This document shows, in pieces, positions 59,183 to 64,000 of a DNA stretch of 64,000 nt. This stretch comes from an uncultured Eubacteriales bacterium. Its GTDB lineage: Bacteria > Bacillota > Clostridia > Christensenellales > Aristaeellaceae. A program made the position numbers and the translations under genes. The notes beneath the pieces are model-generated. The model did not search any database, was not told the DNA's origin, and saw only the letters and a program-made list of their open reading frames with translations. Location of the stretch: positions 124,001-188,000 of the forward strand of contig CACWZP010000002.1 in NCBI GenBank assembly GCA_902765395.1. The letters run 5' to 3'. Position 1 is the first letter of the stretch; each line of letters begins with the position of its first letter.

Positions 59183-61033
59183 ATGGCGAGGAACCTCGAC
59201 ACCCTGCGCAAGCAGTACAACAGCGCCGCCGCCCCCAGCGGACGCGGCCCCATGGCCGCCACCAACAACTTCAAGGGCAAGCCCAAGCACTCCCGACAGA
59301 CCGTGTCCCGCATCCTGGGCTATGTGAGCCGCTACAAGGGCCGGCTGGTGCTGGTGTTCCTGTGCATGCTGCTGAGCACCGCGGCCTCCCTGGCGGGCAG
59401 CTACGTGCTGCGCCCGGTGATCAACAACATCGCCGACGCCTCCACCTCCGCGGCGGATCGCGTCAGCTACCTGGCCATGATGCTGGGCGTGCTGGCGGCC
59501 ATCTACATCGTGGCCGTGGTGGGCAGCTGGCTGCAGTCCAAGCTGATGATCGGCGTGTCCCGCAACGCCATCCAGCAGATCCGAGACGACCTGTTCACCA
59601 AGGTGGAGCAGCTGCCCCTGCGCTTTCACGACAACGAGACCACCGGCGACCTGATGAGCCGCTTCACCAACGACGTGGACAACATCGGCATGATGCTGGA
59701 CCAGTCGCTGATGAGCATGGTCTCCGGCATCATCAACCTGGTGGGCACGCTGGCCATGATGATCTATACCAACATCTGGCTGACGCTGATCACGCTGGTG
59801 TTCATCCCCATCTTCGCCATCGGCGGCCGGGTCATCATCGGAAAGTCCCGCAAGTACTATTCCGCCCAGCAGGCGGCCCTTGGCGCGGCCAACGGCTATA
59901 TCGAGGAATCCGTGGCGGGGCAGAAGGTAGTCAAGGTGTTCAACCACGAGCAGGACTGCGTGCAGGAGTTCGACCTGCTGAACGACGACCTGCGCGACAA
60001 GCAGCAGAAGGCCATGTTCTTCGGCGGCATCATGGGCCCCATCATGGGCAACACCACCCAGATCAGCTATTCCCTCACCGCTGGCATCGGCGGCGTGCTG
60101 TGCGCCCTGGGCCGGTTCGACGTGGGCGGCCTGGCCATCTTCGTGAACTACGCGCGCCAGTTCTCCCGCCCCATCAACGAGATCTCCCAGCAGATGGCCA
60201 CCATCTTCTCCGCCCTGGCCGGCGCGGAGCGGGTGTTCAGCCTGATGGACAAGGAGCCGGAGGCGGAGGACGCCCCCGACGCCGTGCTGCCCGAGAAGCT
60301 GGAGGGACACGTGATCCTGGACGACGTCAGCTTCGGCTATGTGCCGGAGAAGACGGTGCTGAAGCACATCAGCCTCTATGCCAGGCCAGGCCAGAAGATC
60401 GCCTTCGTGGGCTCCACCGGCGCGGGCAAGACCACCATCACCAACCTGCTGAACCGGTTCTATGACATCGACTCCGGCAAGATCACCATCGACGGGATCG
60501 ACATTAAAAAGCTGCCCCGGGACTACCTGCGCAAGAACATCGCCATGGTGCTGCAGGACACCCACCTGTTCACAGGCACCATCATGGAGAACATACGCTA
60601 TGGCCGGCTGGACGCCACCGACGAGGAGGTCATCGCCGCGGCGAAGACCGCCAGCGCCGACAGCTTCATCCGCCGCCTGTCCGACGGCTACAACACCATG
60701 ATCGAGGGCGACGGCGCGAACCTGTCCCAGGGCCAGCGGCAGCTGCTGAACATCGCCCGCGCGGCAATCAGCAAGGCGCCGATCCTGGTGCTGGACGAGG
60801 CCACCAGCTCCGTCGACACCCGCACCGAGCGCCACATCGAACACGGCATGGACCGCATCATGGCCACGCGCACCACATTCGTCATCGCCCACCGCCTGTC
60901 CACCGTCCGCAACGCGGCGGCCATCATGGTGCTGGAGAACGGCGAGATCATCGAGCGCGGCAGCCACGACGACCTGCTGGCCATGAAGGGCAGGTATTAC
61001 GAGCTGTATACCGGCAAGAGCGAATTGACCTGA
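59183..61033 (+). CDS. ABC exporter subunit 2 (permease-ATPase half transporter)
   Basis: 616 residues. An N-terminal extension of about 40 residues precedes the six-span domain (about 45-360); the nucleotide-binding domain has canonical Walker A GSTGAGKTT and Walker B LVLDEATSSVD with the catalytic Glu, but the signature is NLSQGQRQ instead of LSGGQ. In a heterodimer, the subunit-1 LSGGQ pairs with this Walker A/B to form the active site. The ATG follows the stop of subunit 1 directly (TAA-ATG), preceded by GGAAAGGAGGCGGCG. Substrate probably a drug, peptide or lipid. Confidence 0.95.
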   Translation: MARNLDTLRKQYNSAAAPSGRGPMAATNNFKGKPKHSRQTVSRILGYVSRYKGRLVLVFLCMLLSTAASLAGSYVLRPVINNIADASTSAADRVSYLAMMLGVLAAIYIVAVVGSWLQSKLMIGVSRNAIQQIRDDLFTKVEQLPLRFHDNETTGDLMSRFTNDVDNIGMMLDQSLMSMVSGIINLVGTLAMMIYTNIWLTLITLVFIPIFAIGGRVIIGKSRKYYSAQQAALGAANGYIEESVAGQKVVKVFNHEQDCVQEFDLLNDDLRDKQQKAMFFGGIMGPIMGNTTQISYSLTAGIGGVLCALGRFDVGGLAIFVNYARQFSRPINEISQQMATIFSALAGAERVFSLMDKEPEAEDAPDAVLPEKLEGHVILDDVSFGYVPEKTVLKHISLYARPGQKIAFVGSTGAGKTTITNLLNRFYDIDSGKITIDGIDIKKLPRDYLRKNIAMVLQDTHLFTGTIMENIRYGRLDATDEEVIAAAKTASADSFIRRLSDGYNTMIEGDGANLSQGQRQLLNIARAAISKAPILVLDEATSSVDTRTERHIEHGMDRIMATRTTFVIAHRLSTVRNAAAIMVLENGEIIERGSHDDLLAMKGRYYELYTGKSELT

Positions 61034-61065
61034 TCGAGGGGGATAAGGCATTTTCCCAGGAGGCC

Positions 61066-61133
61066 TCGGAGGGCGTAAGCCCTCCGACATCAATCGGGCC
61101 TGACGACATGTGCGTCAGGCCCGTGAGCTTTTT
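61066..61133 (+). terminator. Two hairpins ending the exporter operon
   Basis: TCGGAGGGC-GTAA-GCCCTCCGA (61066-61087) is followed by GGGCCTGACG/CGTCAGGCCC (61096-61122), then GTGAGC and seven T. The second is a good intrinsic terminator; it leads directly into element B copy 2. Confidence 0.8.
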
Positions 61134-61340
61134 TTCGGAGGAAAATCCCATTTTTCCGGAGAAAAAGCTTTCCTTGCAGATTTTGCGGCTGGACCCCTTC
61201 AGGGTTCAAGCAAAATCTGGAGGGGGGAGCAAGGCGGCAAACCCAGCGGGTTTGTCGACCCAGCCAAAGACTGGACTGCCGCAGCACAAATCAAGATTTG
61301 AACCGCGGCACCTCGTGGCAGGGGAGCTTGCTCCCCCGCC
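61127..61340 (-). repeat. Dispersed hairpin-chain element B, copy 2
   Basis: Related to 42283-42542. Stems: GCTTTTT/AAAAAGC (61127, 61162); CAGATTTTGC/GCAAAATCTG (61177-61186, 61210-61219) enclosing a GACCC/GGGTT hairpin; CAAACCC-AGC-GGGTTTG (61238-61254); a CCAG/CTGG hairpin (61259-61274); CAAATC-AA-GATTTG (61287-61300); GGGGAGC-TT-GCTCCCC (61321-61336). The GC-rich end again abuts the stop of a minus-strand gene (61345). Together with the terminators it fills the 311-bp gap; no gene is visible. Confidence 0.82.
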
Positions 61341-61344
61341 CACA

Positions 61345-62331
61345 TCAGTTCAAATTCGTCATCGTGCTGCCGCAGCGCGGGCACAGGTTGTTGGTGCTGG
61401 CGCAGGTGGTGCCGCAGTTGCTGCACTGGCTGAGCCGGGAGGGCCGCACCGGGTTCACCGGGCCGCAGCTGTAGCAGCCGCCGGTGGCGCTGGTGGTGGT
61501 GCCGCTGCCGGAGGTGTCAGAAACCTGCTCCAGCGCGCAGCTGGACTGGGGGAACAACGGCAGGGAGAAGAATTCATCGCACACATTTTCGGCGAACTCC
61601 TCGCAGGGGGGCACCTGGCAGAAGCCGTAGGTGGGGATCAGGATATCCACCTCGGCCAGCACCTTGAGCACGACCGTGACGCAGACGGTGATGTCGAAGG
61701 AACAGTTGCCGATGTAAGAGCCGGATACGCAAATCGCGCTCACGAGGCTTTCCAGGGTGAAGGGGATGATGGAGTCGTCGGGGATGCACAGCAGGATGTC
61801 CTTGTCCACCTTGACCACGGTCTGGCCCATCCACTCCTGGCAGCGCTGGTCCAGGAACAGCACATCCAGCGGCACGTCCACGGTGCAGCGCACCCGGGCG
61901 AACTGGGGCCGGTCGGTCATGCGCTCCACGGACAGGTTGCTGATGCGGCCCGCGGTGGTGGAGCTGCGGCAGCTTTCGAACGTCCAGGCGCCGGCGGGGC
62001 GGGGCAGGGGATCGAAGGAGTTTTCCGCGTTCTGCACGGCTTCCTCGTGGGTGATGGGGATGCTGCTGGGCGGGCATTCGCAGTTGCAGCGGTTGCCGTC
62101 GCAGTCGCAATTGCAGGGGCGGGACGTGCCCTGGCAGTCGTTGCCGGGCAGCACGGGCACGATGTTCTCGATCACGATGCGCTCGTCGTCCAGCTGCTCC
62201 TGCTGCATGCAGCTGTCGTAGATGTTCTTCACCTGCACGCACACGCGCTGGTTCAGCCCGGAGAGGATGTTGCCGTTCACGACGCCGGGACAGTTGTCGG
62301 AATGGGCGTTCTTGTAGGAATAGAAGCTCAT
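61345..62331 (-). CDS. Cys-rich protein with C-terminal zinc ribbon, unknown function
   Basis: About 328 residues, not recognised as a named family. The N-terminal part (about 1-60) resembles conserved clostridial proteins (NGNILSGLNQRVCVQVKNIYDSCMQQEQ). A Cys/Asn cluster CNCDCDGNRCNCEC lies near residues 75-88. The central region (about 130-260) is beta-rich with regularly placed Cys, and the C-terminus is a zinc ribbon, CSNCGTTC ... CPRCGSTM. No signal peptide. The ATG at 62331 is seven bases from GGAGG; an ATG at 62337 is too close to that site. The high Cys content suggests a cross-linked structural protein, possibly in the spore coat, which is speculative. Confidence 0.8.
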   Translation of the reverse strand: MSFYSYKNAHSDNCPGVVNGNILSGLNQRVCVQVKNIYDSCMQQEQLDDERIVIENIVPVLPGNDCQGTSRPCNCDCDGNRCNCECPPSSIPITHEEAVQNAENSFDPLPRPAGAWTFESCRSSTTAGRISNLSVERMTDRPQFARVRCTVDVPLDVLFLDQRCQEWMGQTVVKVDKDILLCIPDDSIIPFTLESLVSAICVSGSYIGNCSFDITVCVTVVLKVLAEVDILIPTYGFCQVPPCEEFAENVCDEFFSLPLFPQSSCALEQVSDTSGSGTTTSATGGCYSCGPVNPVRPSRLSQCSNCGTTCASTNNLCPRCGSTMTNLN

Positions 62332-62410
62332 GTTCATACCTCCTCGCTTGTTCGCGGCGGGCCCTTTGCCGGCCCACAGTGCATCCTATGCCGCCGGGAA
62401 AAAAGGGTGC

Positions 62411-62442
62411 AAAAAAGGGACTGTCTCATTTGAGACAGCCCC
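62411..62442 (-). terminator. Terminator of the CD1247-like gene
   Basis: On the minus strand GGGGCTGTCTCA-AA-TGAGACAGTCCC followed by six T. Its arms are the same word that brackets the hairpin array at 63021. Confidence 0.8.
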
Positions 62443-62457
62443 AATGGACAAATGGGA

Positions 62458-62961
62458 TTATTCCTTGTCCGCGGGCTTGGCGATGGGCGCGCTCTCGGCG
62501 GTCAGCTCCACGGGCTTCACGCGCTCGTTGCAGTGGGGGCAGATGTACTCCACGTCGCCCTCGTCCTGGGCGGTGAAGAACATGCGGCTGCACTTGGGGC
62601 AGAGCCGGGCCATGTGCGGCGCTTCCTCCGCCGGGGCCGCGGGGCGCAGCAGGTGCAGCTTGTCCTCGCCGGTGGGGAACAGGTCGTCGTCATCATCGTC
62701 GTCGAAGTCCACCGCGTCGTCGTCCATATAGTCGTCCAGCCCGTCGCCGGCGCCCTCCAGCTCCGACAGGTCTTCGTCGATGCTCTCCACATAGTCGTTC
62801 AAATCGTCCAGAAGCTCGTCGATGGCCTCCACGCGATCGGAAAGATCGCCCAGCAGGTCCACGATGCCGGCCATCAGCTTGCCGTTGGCGCCGTCCGCCT
62901 CCAGGTTCATGCCCTCCATAAGGCCCTTCAGGAAGCCCACCTTCTTGCCGAGGTTCTCCAT
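62458..62961 (-). CDS. CD1247-like N-terminal domain protein with zinc ribbon
   Basis: About 167 residues. The N-terminal part (MENLGKKVGFLKGLMEGMNL ... DRVEAIDELLDDLNDYVESIDEDLSE) is an acidic coiled-coil that matches the CD1247 domain of Clostridia; then an Asp-rich stretch (about 80-95) and a C-terminal zinc ribbon (LCPKCSRMFF ... YICPHCNERV). The ATG at 62961 is eight bases from AGGAGG; a longer start at 62988 includes that site in the coding region. It lies between efp and the Cys-rich protein gene on the same strand. Function unknown; possible scaffold or nucleic-acid associated protein. Confidence 0.88.
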   Translation of the reverse strand: MENLGKKVGFLKGLMEGMNLEADGANGKLMAGIVDLLGDLSDRVEAIDELLDDLNDYVESIDEDLSELEGAGDGLDDYMDDDAVDFDDDDDDDLFPTGEDKLHLLRPAAPAEEAPHMARLCPKCSRMFFTAQDEGDVEYICPHCNERVKPVELTAESAPIAKPADKE

Positions 62962-63020
62962 AGTCCGCACCTCCTGTTCATCGGGCATAGTATGCCCGCT
63001 TTTTAATGGCTATACCGCAA

Positions 63021-63182
63021 GGGACTGTCTCAATGGTGAGACAGTCCCAATGAATTGCGCCTTCGGCGCGTGAATTGTCCTTCGGACATGAATTGCCCTT
63101 CGGGCGTGAATTGCGCTTTCAGCGCATCAGAGAAGGCGCAAATCATGTGCGAAGCACGATTCATTCGTCTTGAGACAGTCCT
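63021..63182. repeat. Tandem array of covarying TTC-loop hairpins
   Basis: After hairpin GGGACTGTCTCA/TGAGACAGTCCC (63021-63048) come four units of 18-20 bp, each TGAATT plus a hairpin with TTC loop: GCGCC/GGCGC (63051-63070), GTCC/GGAC (63071-63088), GCCC/GGGC (63089-63106), GCGCT/AGCGC (63107-63126). An inverted fifth unit, GTGC-GAA-GCAC, lies at 63141-63165, and TTGAGACAGTC (63170-63180) can pair with the first arm, closing the whole. The 321-bp gap holds no gene. Confidence 0.8.
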
Positions 63183-63197
63183 TCGAAAGGGATTTCA

Positions 63198-63259
63198 GCT
63201 GCCGCCGCTTTTTGCGCTTGAATCAGTGGCGCAAAAAGCAGGATCAGAAAGGCGGCAGC
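63198..63259 (-). repeat. Nested double hairpin after efp
   Basis: GCTGCCGCC (63198-63206) pairs with GGCGGCAGC (63251-63259), and the adjoining GCTTTTTGCGC (63207-63217) pairs with GCGCAAAAAGC (63229-63239). Just beyond the efp stop on the minus strand, it may act as terminator or transcript cap. The CTGCCGC word also forms the centre of the repeat at 33547. Confidence 0.65.
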
Positions 63260-63282
63260 AAATGGCGATCGGCCCTGCCGAC

Positions 63283-63843
63283 TTATGCGCGGCCCAGGTA
63301 CTCGCCGCCGTCGCGGGTGTCGATCTTCAGCACTTCGCCGGTCTCGATGAACAGCGGCACCTGCAGCACCAGGCCGGTCTCGAAGGTGGCGGGCTTGGTG
63401 GTGTTGGCGGCGGTGTCGCCCTTGAAGCCGGGCTCGGTGTTGGTCACCTGCAGCTCCACGAAGTTGGGGGCCTGCACGCTGAAGGGCGCGCCCTTGAAGA
63501 AGCGCACGGTCACGTTGGTGTTCTCCTTCACGAAGGGGATGGCGTCGGCCACCTGGTCGTGGGTGAGCATCAGGTCGTCGTAGGTCTCCAGGTCCATGAA
63601 GTGATAGAAGTCACCGTCGTTGTAGGTGTACTGCATCTCCTTGGTCTCGATGTAGGCCTTGGGGAACTTCTCGGTGGGGTTGAAGGTGCGCTCGATGACG
63701 GCACCGGTGACGACGTTCTTCAGCTTCGTGCGCACGAAGGCAGCGCCTTTGCCGGGCTTCACGTGCAGGAACTCCACGATGGTCCAAACGCCGTTGTCCA
63801 TCTCAAAGGTGACGCCGTTTCTGAAATCGCTTGCGTTGATCAT
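63283..63843 (-). CDS. efp: Elongation factor P
   Basis: Rescues ribosomes stalled at polyproline; relevant here because the surface protein contains a long Thr-Pro stalk. 186 residues with three beta-barrel domains. The start [43 protein letters not shown] contains the KPGKGAAF loop with the Lys that is modified in some bacteria. C-terminal [43 protein letters not shown] is canonical. GAGGAGG lies 10 bases before the ATG. It follows the Xaa-Pro peptidase gene as in many Firmicutes. Confidence 0.97.
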   Translation of the reverse strand: MINASDFRNGVTFEMDNGVWTIVEFLHVKPGKGAAFVRTKLKNVVTGAVIERTFNPTEKFPKAYIETKEMQYTYNDGDFYHFMDLETYDDLMLTHDQVADAIPFVKENTNVTVRFFKGAPFSVQAPNFVELQVTNTEPGFKGDTAANTTKPATFETGLVLQVPLFIETGEVLKIDTRDGGEYLGRA

Positions 63844-63878
63844 GGGGAATGTGCCTCCTCAAATAGTAGTCTTGGTTG

Positions 63879-64000
63879 TTACAGCTCGATCAAGTGCTTC
63901 GGCGCGGCAATCGTGTTGATGATGCCGCCGTCGGTCATGATCACCGTATCCTCGATCCGGCATCCGCCGACGCCGGGGATATATACGCCGGGCTCCACCG
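63879..64000 (-). CDS. pepP: Xaa-Pro aminopeptidase (M24 family), C-terminal end only
   Basis: The last 40 codons of a peptidase entering from the window edge. The segment VEPGVYIPGVGGCRIEDTVIMTDGG carries the M24 'pita-bread' metal-ligand Glu residues (EPG and RIED), followed by INTIAAPKHLIEL and stop. It is 35 bp upstream of efp, a common Firmicutes pairing. The N-terminal part is outside the window. Confidence 0.85.
   Translation of the reverse strand, partial: VEPGVYIPGVGGCRIEDTVIMTDGGIINTIAAPKHLIEL

Noticed and set aside
57029-61093. A 1354-codon open frame on the minus strand opposite marR and the ABC exporter
   Set aside because: His/Val/Gly-rich antisense translation without motifs; the plus strand encodes clear ABC half transporters.
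63051-63126. Possible CRISPR or tandem terminators
   Set aside because: Units of 18-20 bp have no spacers, and none is followed by a T tract; covarying arms indicate small RNA hairpins instead.

Overview
The window looks like a chromosomal segment of a high-GC, uncultured member of the Clostridia (Bacillota). Supporting signs are the Firmicutes-type order frr-uppS-cdsA-dxr-rseP-ispG-polC, a PolC-type replicative polymerase, type III glutamine synthetase, a CD1247-like protein, YesM/YesN-type two-component control of sugar ABC transporters, strong GGAGG ribosome sites and TTGACA/TATAAT promoters. Three secreted solute-binding proteins start with an 'A-x-A-E-E'-type signal peptide and have no lipobox cysteine, a style I associate (from memory only) with Christensenellales-like gut lineages. 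No phage, plasmid, CRISPR or intact insertion sequence is visible.

Layout. 1-2835 (minus): zinc/manganese uptake operon led by a small Cys/His membrane protein, behind a clear promoter and a Fur/Zur-like operator. 2978-5603: pyruvate kinase (minus) and glycerol-3-phosphate dehydrogenase (plus). 5675-14040: sugar locus with a YesN/YesM two-component pair facing a solute-binding protein, two permeases (the second broken by a short deletion), a GH31 glycosidase and a fucose mutarotase. 14266-16513 (minus): aldo/keto reductase and zinc alcohol dehydrogenase. 16665-21516 (plus): AraC regulator plus an LplB/LplC/LplA-type transporter. 21590-23525 (minus): Y-family polymerase with a YolD-like partner. 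23675-24266: MFS remnant and tRNA-Ala(GGC). 24319-25689: MATE transporter. 25866-37302 (minus): the frr-to-polC operon of translation, isoprenoid, envelope and replication genes, with two acetyltransferase genes inserted. 37448-41257: ferredoxin-like protein divergent from a Crp/Fnr regulator and two tandem CapA proteins. 41296-46828 (minus): miaA, glutamine synthetase III, a phosphoribosyltransferase and a CAP-domain protein. 46868-48400: Big2-GDPD protein. 48636-50729: EF-G paralog. 51067-56556: an 1829-residue surface protein. 56967-61033: MarR regulator with a heterodimeric ABC exporter. 61345-64000 (minus): Cys-rich protein, CD1247-like protein, EF-P and the end of an Xaa-Pro peptidase.

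The most unusual aspect is the intergenic space, which carries several families of structured repeats. Element A (about 188 bp, copies at 14084 and 56602) has terminal inverted repeats and internal hairpins whose arms change in a compensating way between copies; copy 1 supplies a gene's stop codon and copy 2 is flanked by a duplicated 27-bp terminator hairpin. Element B (copies at 42283 and 61127) is a chain of six or seven short hairpins that abuts the 3' end of a minus-strand gene both times. Two tandem arrays of small hairpins with covarying arms lie at 1289-1415 and 63021-63182. Four snap-back elements have iterated-word arms (GAATGAGGAAT, GAGTTTAGAGTT or GGGAACAGGGAA types). These are the best candidates here for something undescribed: non-coding mobile elements or structured RNAs that repeatedly settle at gene ends.
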